From NCBI RefSeq assembly GCF_002967715.1, contig NZ_PUIA01000051.1, positions 1 through 64,000 of the forward strand: a DNA stretch of 64,000 bases. Reading direction: 5' to 3'. Every line of letters begins with the position of its first letter. Position 1 is the stretch's first letter. A program made the position numbers and the translations under genes. Shown one piece after another: positions 45,423-53,562 of the stretch. The notes beneath the pieces are model-generated. The model did no database searches, had not been told where the DNA came from, and saw only the letters and a program-made list of their open reading frames with translations. The DNA comes from Blastopirellula marina (GTDB lineage Bacteria; Planctomycetota; Planctomycetia; Pirellulales; Pirellulaceae).

Positions 45423-45457
45423 AAACACCGCGCGTCGCATACGCCGCGCGGTGTTTT
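45423..45457 (+). terminator. Terminator after rplS
   Basis: A 12-bp GC-rich stem (AAACACCGCGCG at 45423-45434, CGCGCGGTGTTT at 45445-45456) followed by T, 40 bases after the rplS stop; it also serves the convergent GNAT gene. Confidence 0.9.
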
Positions 45458-45465
45458 TGTATGCG

Positions 45466-46302
45466 CTAATCTGGCGACCACTGATAACAATTCAGTTCCC
45501 CATACACGCGAAATCCGATCTGCCGATATAGCGACTTGGCCTTTTGTGACGCGCAGAGTGTTGCCAGTTCGTACCCTCGCTCCTCGATCAACGACAATAG
45601 CGAGATCGTCAATGTCGAGGCGACTCCCTGCCCACGAAACGGCGGCAGGACAGCTATGTTGTAGATACCCGCCGCCTGGCTCCCATAGAAAATGGATCCC
45701 ACGCCAGCCACTTCGCCGTCGACCGAGGCGAGAAAGTGCTGCAACTTGCTTTGGCTCCCCAGCCCTGCCTTCTTGAGAATCCTGAACCAAGGCTCCTGCG
45801 TATGCTCTGGCAGTCCATAGACACCGGTCATGATCTCGACCCACGTGCGAAGATCATTCGCCGTGCTAACCGCCTGAACTTCGACCTCTTCGCTGATCCG
45901 TTCATAGTCGGCATCGAAAGGGCGAATGGCCATCGCCGCTTCACAGGCCACGTGCTCAAAACCATGCCGGGCTAGTGCCTCACCGAGATTGACCGGACGG
46001 GTCTTAGGACCAACCCACCAGGCCATCGGCAGCTTTCTCGCACGAAACGGAGAAATCGCTTCCTCAACGCCTGCAACGAGTCGATCCGGTGGAATATTCG
46101 CCTCGAAGATACTATTGAAATACGGGTGCGCGATCTTGCTGATCAGGCGGTACCAGTAAGGCTCCTTGGTCAAATCAACCTCGGAAGATTGTCCCCAGTA
46201 ACAACAAAACTCGCTGTCGTTGGACTCAATAACCGGGCCGATTTCGCTGGCGTCTTTTTCTGCCAATTCGCCCTCCATCTTCTTTTGCCGAAGAGATTTC
46301 AT
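45466..46302 (-). CDS. GNAT family N-acetyltransferase, two-part
   Basis: A 278-residue protein. The C-terminal half is a GNAT domain: GVGSIFYGSQAAGIYNIAVL, PPFRGQGVASTLTISLLSLI (acetyl-CoA motif with RGQGVA) and AKSLYRQIGFRVYGELNCY at the end. The N-terminal half (ESNDSEFCCYWGQ, PYWYRLISKIAHPYFNSIF, WWVGPKTRP) resembles a degenerate second GNAT-like repeat as seen in fused acetyltransferases. Acceptor unknown. A later ATG at 46278 is an alternative start. Confidence 0.85.
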   Translation of the reverse strand: MKSLRQKKMEGELAEKDASEIGPVIESNDSEFCCYWGQSSEVDLTKEPYWYRLISKIAHPYFNSIFEANIPPDRLVAGVEEAISPFRARKLPMAWWVGPKTRPVNLGEALARHGFEHVACEAAMAIRPFDADYERISEEVEVQAVSTANDLRTWVEIMTGVYGLPEHTQEPWFRILKKAGLGSQSKLQHFLASVDGEVAGVGSIFYGSQAAGIYNIAVLPPFRGQGVASTLTISLLSLIEERGYELATLCASQKAKSLYRQIGFRVYGELNCYQWSPD

Positions 46303-46656
46303 TCTACAGGAAGTCGATCAAGAGACACTCGCGCGTCCAGCAGGTTCGGAGCGTTTTGCTTAAAAGCATCAATCCGGCTTGCCCCCTCCGAAAGGGATCC
46401 TAACACGACTCTCACTCCTCAAGACAACCACTGCACACTCATTCTGCTACCGAGATCTTCTATGTGTGAACTTCTTTATCGCACTTTCGTGCGAGTAATC
46501 CCCATTGCTTTACCGCTGGTGGTTTGTCGGCCGCCGATCACAACCTTTGTCCAGACAAACGGTTGCATTTCTAATTGAACATTCCCCTTGCCGCGGCCGA
46601 TCAATAGTGTACATTCATACACATCCCTAGATTGCATCTCTCCCAGGGCCGCCGCG
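46303..46656. other. Divergent intergenic region, GNAT / Y-family polymerase
   Basis: About 354 bases. It includes a TTGAAC element near 46575 and the inverted repeat GTGTACATTCATACAC at 46607-46622, immediately before the polymerase gene. No gene-like frame fits the remaining sequence. Confidence 0.5.
46607..46622. promoter_or_regulatory. Operator-like palindrome upstream of Y-family polymerase
   Basis: GTGTA-N6-TACAC is a perfect 5-bp inverted repeat, 34 bases before the polymerase ATG. The spacing is that of a bacterial repressor site, and SOS control of Y-family polymerases is common, but this sequence is not a known LexA consensus I can name. Confidence 0.4.
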
Positions 46657-47898
46657 ATGACTTACGTGAATTGGATGATGCAGGACATGAACTCCTTCTT
46701 TGCTTCGGCAGAACAGTTCTTGCGGCCTGAGTTACGCAACCGGCCTGTCGGGGTCGTACCCCTCGAGTCCGATGCAACATGTATCATTGCCGCCAGTTGG
46801 CAGGCCAAGCAGTGCGGCATTCGCACAGGCACCAAAGTTTACGAGGCCAAACGCCTATGCCCTCACATCCAACTCGTTAGGGCCCGGCCGAGCGTCTATG
46901 TCGAGATACATCACGAGTTGCTCAAAAGCGTCGATCAATGCGCCGAAGTTCATCACGTCTATTCGATCGACGAATGGACCATCAAGCTTTGTGGACGCTA
47001 TCGTGAAATCGAGCATGCCCTACAGTTGGCCGGAGCGATTAAGCGACAACTTCGCCGAGACTTTGGTCCCTGGCTGACTAGTTCAATCGGCATTGCCCCG
47101 ACCCGCTTGCTTGCCAAGACAGCAAGTAACCTGAAGAAGCCGGACGGTTTAAGCGTTCTGACGACAGACGTCCTGCCTGGCCGACTGACTCATTTATCAC
47201 TTGAGGACCTGCCTGGACTGGGGCGCGGCATGGTAGCTCGCCTCAATAGTTCAGGCATCCATTCAATCGAGGGCCTTTGGAAACTCGATCGCCGACACGC
47301 CCTGCAGATATGGGGCTCCGTTTCGGGAGCTCGTTGGTGGGACGGCCTGCATGGCATCGATGTCCCCGAACCTCCTACGAGTCGTCACTCCATGAGCCAC
47401 GGTCGCGTATTGGATCCTCGGTTCCGGAACGAGACAGGGGCGCACTGTATCCTCGTACTACTGCTATGCAAACTTGCTCGCCGACTTCGGCAGACAGGCT
47501 ACTATACTCGTAGCCTACAGCTTACGCTGACCGGCAATCAAGGAACGCTGCTCAACGAGAAAATAGATTTACCCTGCGTGCAAGACACATTGTCGATCCT
47601 TCATCAGTTTGAACGTCTATGGCTTCGACGTCCGCAAAACTTACGGGGGCTGAAAAAGGTCGATGTCACCGTGAGCAAGCTCGAACAACGTAGCGAGGTT
47701 TCAGGCTATCTTTTCGACGAGATCTCTCAGTCTCAGCGGCTATCCCACGCGCTGGACGAAATCAGCGACCGCTGGGGGGCGAACTCCATCTACTTCGCCA
47801 ATACACACGCTTATCGCGATGTCCTGGAAGACAAAATCGCGTTTGGAAGAATTCCTGAGTTGGACAAGAAGAATAGTGCCTTTCACACGGTTACTTAA
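46657..47898 (+). CDS. Y-family DNA polymerase (DinB/ImuB-like)
   Basis: A 413-residue translesion polymerase. Catalytic residues are retained: QDMNSFFASAEQFLRPEL (first metal Asp) and the HHVYSIDEWTIKL segment (SIDE) near residue 110. Other segments are AASWQAKQCGIRTGTKVYEA, SSIGIAPTRLLAKTASNLKKPDG (palm/fingers) and LEDLPGLGRGMVARL (HhH thumb). The C-terminal little-finger region is divergent, and there is no clear sliding-clamp binding motif at the end, so it is neither a plain DinB nor a typical inactive ImuB. The ATG at 46657 fits best; the frame is open to 46588. It overlaps folA by four bases at the stop codons. Confidence 0.87.
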   Translation: MTYVNWMMQDMNSFFASAEQFLRPELRNRPVGVVPLESDATCIIAASWQAKQCGIRTGTKVYEAKRLCPHIQLVRARPSVYVEIHHELLKSVDQCAEVHHVYSIDEWTIKLCGRYREIEHALQLAGAIKRQLRRDFGPWLTSSIGIAPTRLLAKTASNLKKPDGLSVLTTDVLPGRLTHLSLEDLPGLGRGMVARLNSSGIHSIEGLWKLDRRHALQIWGSVSGARWWDGLHGIDVPEPPTSRHSMSHGRVLDPRFRNETGAHCILVLLLCKLARRLRQTGYYTRSLQLTLTGNQGTLLNEKIDLPCVQDTLSILHQFERLWLRRPQNLRGLKKVDVTVSKLEQRSEVSGYLFDEISQSQRLSHALDEISDRWGANSIYFANTHAYRDVLEDKIAFGRIPELDKKNSAFHTVT

Positions 47899-48386
47899 CC
47901 AAGGCGTTTCCACTCGCGATAGATAAATCGGGCATGTTCATCTTCGCGAACGATTTGCCACTGTTGGCGATCGAACTCAGGGAAGTATCTGTCCCCTGCG
48001 TAGTCTTGCTTGATTTCACTCAAGTACATCCGGTTCGCATGCGGCAACGCGAGTTCGTAAATCTGCGATCCTCCCGCAACAAATACCTTTTTCCCGTAAG
48101 AGTGTGCCAGCTTGAGTGCCTTGTCGATGCCATGGGCAACCGGCACGCTGACATCCGGGTCCCCCCGCGAGACCACGATCGCATAGGCACTGGTTAAATC
48201 GGGACCAAAAACGTCATACGACTTCCGCCCCATGACAACGGTCTGCCCACGAATGTTATCGATGAACGTCTGATATTCTTCCGGGATATCCCAGGGCATC
48301 TTGTCCCCCTGGCCGATCACGCGGTCTTTCGTCATTGCTCCTACAAGAATGACCGGAACGTGCATGTCGTCGGATAGAGTCGTCAC
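47895..48386 (-). CDS. folA: Dihydrofolate reductase
   Basis: A 163-residue enzyme reducing dihydrofolate with NADPH. Conserved segments: VILVGAMTKDRVIGQGDKMP with the catalytic W (PWDIPEEYQTF, the acid D/E region), TVVMGRKSYDVFG as the NADPH-binding motif, and KKVFVAGGSQIYELAL as the second. The frame is open to 48413, but the GTG at 48386 has a perfect ribosome site upstream; an internal ATG at 48365 is a second choice. Confidence 0.94.
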   Translation of the reverse strand: MTTLSDDMHVPVILVGAMTKDRVIGQGDKMPWDIPEEYQTFIDNIRGQTVVMGRKSYDVFGPDLTSAYAIVVSRGDPDVSVPVAHGIDKALKLAHSYGKKVFVAGGSQIYELALPHANRMYLSEIKQDYAGDRYFPEFDRQQWQIVREDEHARFIYREWKRLG

Positions 48387-48394
48387 CAGGTAAG

Positions 48395-48399
48395 CTCCT
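48395..48399 (-). promoter_or_regulatory. Shine-Dalgarno that fixes the folA GTG start
   Basis: AGGAG on the minus strand lies eight bases before the GTG at 48386. It is immediately downstream of the terminator hairpin of the YTV protein gene. Confidence 0.7.
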
Positions 48400-48411
48400 G
48401 AATCAAGAAAC

Positions 48412-48446
48412 AAAAAAAGCGGCTCAAGACCGAAGTCTCAAGCCGC
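48412..48446 (-). terminator. Terminator after the YTV repeat protein gene
   Basis: On the minus strand GCGGCTTGAGAC is followed by loop TTCG and GTCTTGAGCCGC, then a run of T. The stem is 12 bp with one or two mismatches. It lies between the YTV gene stop and folA. Confidence 0.9.
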
Positions 48447-48511
48447 CTCAATCTACCAGGCCAGTGCCTTAAACTCTCCGGCAGAGAGCCCAAGGAGCCG
48501 GTTTCGCATCG

Positions 48512-50074
48512 TTACGCACCGCAACCGCAATCGCTGGCAGCAGCTTCGCCACCGCAGCAAGGATCACAGCAAGGGGCCGGGCAGCAAACAGTGACCGGAA
48601 CCGTCTTGCAGATGGTCTTTGGAACGCAGCGGGTAACCGTGTAAGCAACCTTCTTTGGCACACACTTGGCAACCTTAACGGTCTTCGTGGTGTGAACAGG
48701 CTTCTTCACGCAGTAAGGAACTTGCTTGGTGTGAGTTTCCTGGACCATCTTGCACACCTTGTAAGGAACTTCCTTGGTGTGGCATTCCTGGACCATCTTG
48801 CAAACCTTGTAGGTGCAAGTCTTCACACGCTGTTCAGGAACCATCTTGCAAACCTTGTAGGTGCAAGTCTTGGTACGCTGTTCAGGAACCATCTTGCAAA
48901 CCTGGTAGGTGCAAGTCTTGGTCTTGTTTTCCTTCACCATGTGGCAAACCTTGTAGGTGCAGGTCTTCACACGTTGTTCAGGAACCATCTTGCAAACCTT
49001 GTAGGTGCAAGTCTTGGTGTGCTGCTCAGGAACCATCTTGCAGACCTTGTAGGTGCAGGTCTTAACGCGCTGTTCCTTCTCCATGCGGCACACTTTGTAA
49101 GGAACTTGCTCGGTGATGGTTTCTTGTTCGTAACGAACACAGTCAATCGTCTTTTCGCTGACTTCAGGAACCCAAACCTTCTTGCAGCAGGTCTTTGGTG
49201 GGCACTGAACTTCAACAACCTTGGTTTCGCCTGGGCAGTAGACGCACTTGCACTTGCAAGGGTCCCAAGTCCAGCAACCTGGTTCTTGAATGCACTTCTT
49301 CACGACAGGACCGGGGATCGTTTCGGTCTTGGTTTCCCAGTGACCGCCACAGACCTTAACCGTCTTGGTGTAGTGAACTGGCTTGCAGATCGTCTTGCAG
49401 ACGTCGCGGTACTTCGTTTCGTAGACCGGCTTGCACACGGTGTAGCAGATGTCCTTGGTCTTGGTTTCCCAGACTGGCTTGCACACGGTGTAGCAGATCT
49501 CTTTCGTCTTCGTTTCCCAAACTGGCTTGCACACGGTGTAGCAAATGTCCTTGGTCTTGGTTTCCCAGACTGGCTTGCAAACCGTGTAGCAGATTTCCTT
49601 GGTTCGGGTTTCGTAGACTGGCTTGCACACGGTGTAGCAGATTTCCTTGGTCTTGGTTTCCCAGACTGGCTTGCACACGGTGTAGCAAATGTCTTTGGTT
49701 CGGGTTTCCCAGACCGGCTTGCAGGTGGTGTAGTTCACCGTACGGTACTTGGTTTCCCAAACTGGCTTGCACGTGGTGTACGTGCAATCTTTGTAGAGCG
49801 TTTCCGTTTCGTAGGTAACGCAATCCACAGTCTTGTCTTCATAGACCGTTTCATAAACAGTCTTGTAGCAGGTTTGTTCCTGCTGTTCGTAAACCGTCTC
49901 TTTGCAGGTCTTGTTTACGGTGTAGCACTGCTGCTTGCAGCACTCGTAAGTTGCTGGCTCACAACAGCCAGCATTCCGGAAGCTGAACAGACCGCCATAA
50001 GCGGCTTCAGCCGAGTTCGCCGAAAAAGCAGCCAACATGACCGCTAGGATCGGCAATCCCAATACAGCTCGCAT
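48512..50074 (-). CDS. Cysteine-rich YTV-repeat secreted protein
   Basis: A 520-residue exported protein with a signal peptide (MRAVLGLPILAVMLAAF core, cleavage after AEA). The mature protein is nearly all repeats: nine 16-residue units of YTVCKPVWETKTKEIC type around residues 95-235 and eight units of YKVCKMVPEQRVKTCT type around 325-455, with cysteine motifs (CCEPATYECCKQQC, CCKKVW) at the edges and a CCPAPCCDPCCGG end. YTV-repeat proteins are known from planctomycete genomes and have been proposed as disulfide-linked envelope proteins. The frame is open to 50176; the ATG at 50074 with AAGGAGAAGG upstream restores the signal peptide. It is probably abundant. Confidence 0.92.
   Translation of the reverse strand: MRAVLGLPILAVMLAAFSANSAEAAYGGLFSFRNAGCCEPATYECCKQQCYTVNKTCKETVYEQQEQTCYKTVYETVYEDKTVDCVTYETETLYKDCTYTTCKPVWETKYRTVNYTTCKPVWETRTKDICYTVCKPVWETKTKEICYTVCKPVYETRTKEICYTVCKPVWETKTKDICYTVCKPVWETKTKEICYTVCKPVWETKTKDICYTVCKPVYETKYRDVCKTICKPVHYTKTVKVCGGHWETKTETIPGPVVKKCIQEPGCWTWDPCKCKCVYCPGETKVVEVQCPPKTCCKKVWVPEVSEKTIDCVRYEQETITEQVPYKVCRMEKEQRVKTCTYKVCKMVPEQHTKTCTYKVCKMVPEQRVKTCTYKVCHMVKENKTKTCTYQVCKMVPEQRTKTCTYKVCKMVPEQRVKTCTYKVCKMVQECHTKEVPYKVCKMVQETHTKQVPYCVKKPVHTTKTVKVAKCVPKKVAYTVTRCVPKTICKTVPVTVCCPAPCCDPCCGGEAAASDCGCGA
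48712..49102 (-). repeat. YTV gene repeat array B, 48-base period
   Basis: About eight tandem 48-bp units encoding 16 residues such as KVCKMVPEQRTKTCTY. Units differ mainly by synonymous or conservative changes. Confidence 0.85.
49365..49785 (-). repeat. YTV gene repeat array A, 48-base period
   Basis: About nine tandem 48-bp units encoding 16 residues such as TVCKPVWETKTKEICY, with long near-identical stretches between units. Confidence 0.85.
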
Positions 50075-50752
50075 TTTCCTTCTCCTTCGTTGACAAAACG
50101 CCGTACGACTAAGGGCCTGGCCTGGTTTGGGCAAATCCTTGCCGTGTCCTGTGCCCTCAAACATTGAATCGTGCAATATCTCCTGCTATCGCCCGTTTAT
50201 CTAAAGCACCTACTCAGGGCGTCTTTCGCATCACGGATTGACAACCCAAGCCACCCATTCAGCGCTCAGATGTCCTTCTGTATCGTCAATTTGGGATGAT
50301 TGCTTGAGATCGAACAAATAGGGACTTCCCAAAAGATGCGAAGACACGACCAGATGGGAAGAGTGCAAGCATCGAACGGAATGATCCTGTTAGGCCCTAC
50401 TTCAACGGATCTCACGATTGGAGGAGAAACTCTGCGAATGGCTTTTATGCCGGTTTTCTAAGGGGGGATTGGCATTCCACCTATCAGCATCAATGCCCTG
50501 AGGCGCATTTCCATCGAGCATTCAAAGATCGTCGGGAAAGGGTTTCCCCATACTTATGGATGGCATGCAAGCGTTTTGATGAAAATCTTCTTGACCGGGC
50601 TCCCGCGTAACGTATTTACCTTCAGAAAGCAATTACATCACTGCTTTCGGGTAATCCACCAACGCTAAGAAAACACGATCCTTGCTGATTGATCAGACGT
50701 GGGAATTCTCCCAAAAAGAATCAGCAAATATTCGACTTGGAGTGTCAAAACA
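50075..50752. other. Long intergenic region, YTV gene / pseudopilin gene
   Basis: About 678 bases without a supported gene, holding the two divergent promoters. The strong ribosome site of the YTV gene is at 50078-50087 (minus strand). Small open frames exist but have no ribosome site and no recognisable product. I saw no tRNA, repeat or strong hairpin here. Confidence 0.5.
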
Positions 50753-51184
50753 ATGTCGCAATCGAAGAAAGCTGGTTTCACGCTTATTGAAGTCCTGATT
50801 GTCGTGGTCATCCTGGCTGTATTGGCAGCTACGGTCATTCCGCAATTCACGGACTCAACGACGGATGCCAAGAAAAGTAGCGTGCTGTTCAACCTGCATA
50901 CCTTGCGTTCACAGATCCAGCTGTATCGTGCCCATCACGACGGGGCTGTCCCCGGTTCAGCGCTGAACGAACTGACTATTGCCACCAATGCGGACGGCAC
51001 CTCAGGCGGCCCATTTGGTCCATATCTCTCGAAACTTCCGGTGAACAATTTCACCAACAGCAACACCGTCAAGGTTGTCACTGCCGATCCGGTCTCGGCT
51101 GATTTCACCGACACCCATGGCTGGCTGTACAATGCCACCACCGGTGAAGTTTGGATCAATTACGAAGATCTAGGCACAGAATAA
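50753..51184 (+). CDS. Type II secretion/type IV pseudopilin-like protein (GspG-like)
   Basis: A 143-residue protein with a short basic leader and prepilin cleavage motif: KAGFTLIEVLIVVVILAVLA, with the conserved Glu at mature position 5. A helical stretch (AKKSSVLFNLHTLRSQIQLY) and a GspG-like end (TGEVWINYEDLGTE) follow. It resembles the major pseudopilin, but length and isolation from gsp genes leave its machinery unclear. The ATG at 50753 follows TTGGAG. A terminator lies just downstream. Confidence 0.85.
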   Translation: MSQSKKAGFTLIEVLIVVVILAVLAATVIPQFTDSTTDAKKSSVLFNLHTLRSQIQLYRAHHDGAVPGSALNELTIATNADGTSGGPFGPYLSKLPVNNFTNSNTVKVVTADPVSADFTDTHGWLYNATTGEVWINYEDLGTE

Positions 51185-51204
51185 TTGCTGTAGCGAGATT
51201 ATCC

Positions 51205-51235
51205 GAAAGCCTGGCTGGATACCCGCCAGGCTTTC
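51205..51235 (+). terminator. Terminator after the pseudopilin gene
   Basis: An 11-bp stem (GAAAGCCTGGC at 51205-51215, GCCAGGCTTTC at 51225-51235) with a 9-base loop, starting 20 bases after the stop codon. The T tract is short. Confidence 0.75.
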
Positions 51236-51373
51236 GCTGTTTCTTGCCGAGTAACCCGTTCATTAACCACCCTTGTTGGGCAGTCTGCTAACAGGTTAGA
51301 GTTGAGGGAGTATTAAATATCCACTCACGTGATTATTCGATGACGCCTTGGCGTCAACCTGATAGCGCACGTC

Positions 51374-52036
51374 ATGGCGAAAAGCAAAGACAATAAGAAA
51401 GCTACCAGCGACCAGCGCGTCTCCAAGGCCGTTGTAAGTCGATTGAGCCTTTACCTGCGCGAACTTTCCCGTTTAGAGCGGGCCGGAATCGAAACAACCA
51501 GCAGTACCAAGCTGGGAGAGATGTTGGGCTTTTCCGATGCCCAAGTCCGAAAAGATTTGGCAAACTTCGGGCAATTCGGATACCCAGGCGTTGGATATCG
51601 TTGCTCTGAATTGATTGCCACCATTCGCCAGATCATGGGCACCGATCAAAAATGGCCAGTCGCTCTCGTTGGTGTCGGTAATCTGGGTCGAGCCTTGCTG
51701 GGATATCGCGGCTTTTCCAACCAAGGTTTCAATACAGTCGCGGCCTTCGATCTTGATCCGAAGATCGTCGGTACCGAGATCGAAGGCATCCCGGTCTTCA
51801 GCCTGGAGAATGTCGACAAGATCGTTAAGGAGAAGTCGATTCAACTGGCAATCCTTGCCGTACCGGCCGCTGCTGCTCAAGAAGTGGCAGAGCGTCTGGT
51901 CGAAGCAGGCATTCGAGGCTTCCTTAACTTTGCCGCTGTTACGTTGAGGCTACCAGACGATGTCACCGTTATTGGAGTCGATTTGGCGATTGAAATGGAA
52001 CAACTTTCTTTCGCCATGACCTCGCGAATGTCGTAG
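51374..52036 (+). CDS. rex: Redox-sensing transcriptional repressor Rex
   Basis: A 220-residue NADH/NAD+-responsive repressor of fermentation and respiration genes. It opens with a winged-helix domain (VVSRLSLYLRELSRLERAG, TSSTKLGEMLGFSDAQVRKD) and contains ANFGQFGYPGVGY followed by the NAD-binding Rossmann domain (ALVGVGNLGRALLGYRGF near residue 90, VAAFDLDPKIVG). The C-terminus helix used for domain swapping is present (VDLAIEMEQLSFAM). No Rex operator was identified upstream. It stands alone. Confidence 0.95.
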   Translation: MAKSKDNKKATSDQRVSKAVVSRLSLYLRELSRLERAGIETTSSTKLGEMLGFSDAQVRKDLANFGQFGYPGVGYRCSELIATIRQIMGTDQKWPVALVGVGNLGRALLGYRGFSNQGFNTVAAFDLDPKIVGTEIEGIPVFSLENVDKIVKEKSIQLAILAVPAAAAQEVAERLVEAGIRGFLNFAAVTLRLPDDVTVIGVDLAIEMEQLSFAMTSRMS

Positions 52037-52076
52037 TTTCCTTAGCGAACCAAATGTTTGTCATTGGGTCCTCTTG

Positions 52077-52097
52077 CCGGAACCTTAAGGTTTCCGG
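52077..52097 (+). terminator. Possible terminator after rex
   Basis: CCGGAACC (52077-52084) can pair with GGTTTCCGG (52089-52097), with one bulged base, 40 bases after the rex stop. No T tract follows, so it is weak. Confidence 0.4.
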
Positions 52098-52125
52098 TAC
52101 TATCTATACTCCCGCAAACGGGAAT

Positions 52126-52196
52126 TACCCCCTAGTGTAATGGTAGCACTACAGATTTTGGCTCTGTCGGTCGAGGTTCAAATCCTCGGGGGGTAG
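52126..52196 (+). tRNA. tRNA-Gln (anticodon TTG)
   Basis: Acceptor arms TACCCCC and GGGGGTA pair fully. The D arm is short (AGTGTAATGGTAGCACT), the anticodon stem ACAGA/TCTGT encloses the loop TTTTGGC with anticodon TTG, and the T arm CGAGG-TTCAAAT-CCTCG is intact. CCA is not encoded. Confidence 0.96.
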
Positions 52197-52198
52197 CT

Positions 52199-52227
52199 AA
52201 GCACGCCTAGATTGGCGTGCTTTTTTT
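52199..52227 (+). terminator. Terminator after tRNA-Gln
   Basis: AAGCACGCC (52199-52207) pairs with GGCGTGCTT (52214-52222), 9 bp, then T7. Confidence 0.9.
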
Positions 52228-52398
52228 ATGCATGGATTCGAACGATTCCGGCAATCTCCTTCGTAATTTCGCTATTTCCAGCGAACTACCCGTCCATCTG
52301 TAACGAAGGAAATGAACTGGCATCCAACTCGATGAGCACTACTACATTTCATGCCGAGCGATGATAGGGGCATAGCATCGCCAACAAAAGGATCACCG

Positions 52399-53160
52399 AT
52401 GGCGGGACAAATCTGGTATCTCAAGTCGTGCCGGCTATTTGAGAACTGCACCCCTCCGCAAATCGCACGACTCGAAGCAGCCAGTCGTGCCAAATCTGTT
52501 GCCAAAGGTGAACCCATCTACCTGCCAGCCGATGACGCGAATTCCGTGCTGGTTTTAGCGAGTGGCCGCGTCAAAATCTGCCATCTGACTAGTGATGGAA
52601 AGCAATCCATTCTGGCGTTCATCGAACCGGGGGAAATCTTCGGTGAATTGGCGATTTTGAACATGGGAAATCGAGATGAATACGCGGAAGCAATCGAGAA
52701 TTCTCGAGTCATTGCGATTCCCGATGAAACGCTGCGAGAGTTAATGGAAGAGCAGGCAGATCTTTGTCTTGGCGTAACCAAGATCATAGGCTTGCGGCGG
52801 CAGAGAATCGAACGGCGAGTAAAGAACTTGCTTTACTTGCCCAATCGCGAGCGGATTATCCATCTCCTGTTGGAATTAGCCGAACAATACGGGCTGCAAA
52901 CGGATCGCGGAATCGAACTGTCTATTCGCCTGTCACATCAAGATTTAGCGAGTCTTGTCGGCAGTACCAGGGAAACCGTAACGGTAGTCCTGGGGGCCAT
53001 GCAAAACGACGGGCTGATTGAACTTGGCCGCAGAAAGGTTATTCTCAAAGCACCTGATCAATTAGCTCATCAAGTTGGCGTTCCTTCCCTGCGGATGAGT
53101 GCCCACCCCCCATCCACTTCCCCTGCTGGTTTCCATTTTCGCCATTCATTTGGCACGTGA
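52399..53160 (+). CDS. Crp/Fnr family transcriptional regulator
   Basis: A 253-residue regulator. An N-terminal cyclic-nucleotide-binding-type domain (ILAFIEPGEIFGELAIL near residue 75) is followed by a dimerisation helix and a helix-turn-helix (RLSHQDLASLVGSTRETVTV near 195). Only two cysteines occur at the N-terminus (Cys11 and Cys16), and an FNR-type iron-sulfur cluster normally needs four, so the signal is probably not oxygen via Fe-S. The C-terminal ~40 residues are a non-conserved extension. The ATG at 52399 follows AAAGGA; the frame is open to 52351. The small zinc-finger-like membrane protein gene lies 63 bases downstream. Confidence 0.9.
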   Translation: MAGQIWYLKSCRLFENCTPPQIARLEAASRAKSVAKGEPIYLPADDANSVLVLASGRVKICHLTSDGKQSILAFIEPGEIFGELAILNMGNRDEYAEAIENSRVIAIPDETLRELMEEQADLCLGVTKIIGLRRQRIERRVKNLLYLPNRERIIHLLLELAEQYGLQTDRGIELSIRLSHQDLASLVGSTRETVTVVLGAMQNDGLIELGRRKVILKAPDQLAHQVGVPSLRMSAHPPSTSPAGFHFRHSFGT

Positions 53161-53223
53161 ACCTGTTCCTCTCGCTCAATCTGAGGAGGTAGCCCTCCTT
53201 TCCACTGTAAGCGAGGGCGTTCA

Positions 53224-53562
53224 TTGGAACTCATTGCCATGCCTTCTGACGAAACTTGGTCCGAATGCCCAAATGGTGAAATCACCAAGCTTCAGCAATT
53301 GCTGAAGGAGCGTCGTATCCAGGGGCGTCGCAAGCTCATGTTCGCCGCTGGCAGTGCTACGTTGGGAATCGCCAGTGCCGGCATTGGCATTATTTTATTC
53401 CACGCTGAACCGTCAGTTACGATTCTCTCCTGCCAGGAATGCGTTGACCTGCTTCCCAGATATGTCGAGGGCACCCTGAGCACCCCATCTAAGCAAAAAG
53501 CCGTTGAAAAGCACCTCGTTCATTGCGAAAAGTGTCGCAAGTATTTGGAAGCAACTTATTAG
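53224..53562 (+). CDS. Membrane protein with C-terminal zf-HC2-like segment
   Basis: A 112-residue protein with a basic N-terminus (LKERRIQGRRK), one membrane segment near residues 38-60, and a C-terminal HC2-type motif: CQECVDLLPRYVEGTLS and VEKHLVHCEKCRKYLEATY give the H-x3-C-x2-C pattern of anti-sigma zinc fingers. In typical anti-sigma factors that motif precedes the membrane segment, so here the predicted topology would place it outside. The TTG at 53224 follows GAGG; an ATG at 53239 is an alternative. The gene could be cotranscribed with the Crp/Fnr regulator. No sigma factor gene is adjacent. Confidence 0.65.
   Translation: MELIAMPSDETWSECPNGEITKLQQLLKERRIQGRRKLMFAAGSATLGIASAGIGIILFHAEPSVTILSCQECVDLLPRYVEGTLSTPSKQKAVEKHLVHCEKCRKYLEATY

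Noticed and set aside
49365-49785. CRISPR array
   Set aside because: Repeats are in-frame coding units without unique spacers.
48692-50047. A 451-residue repetitive frame antisense to the YTV protein gene
   Set aside because: It repeats with the same 16-residue period as the YTV gene and has no ribosome site; it is the shadow of the repeat.
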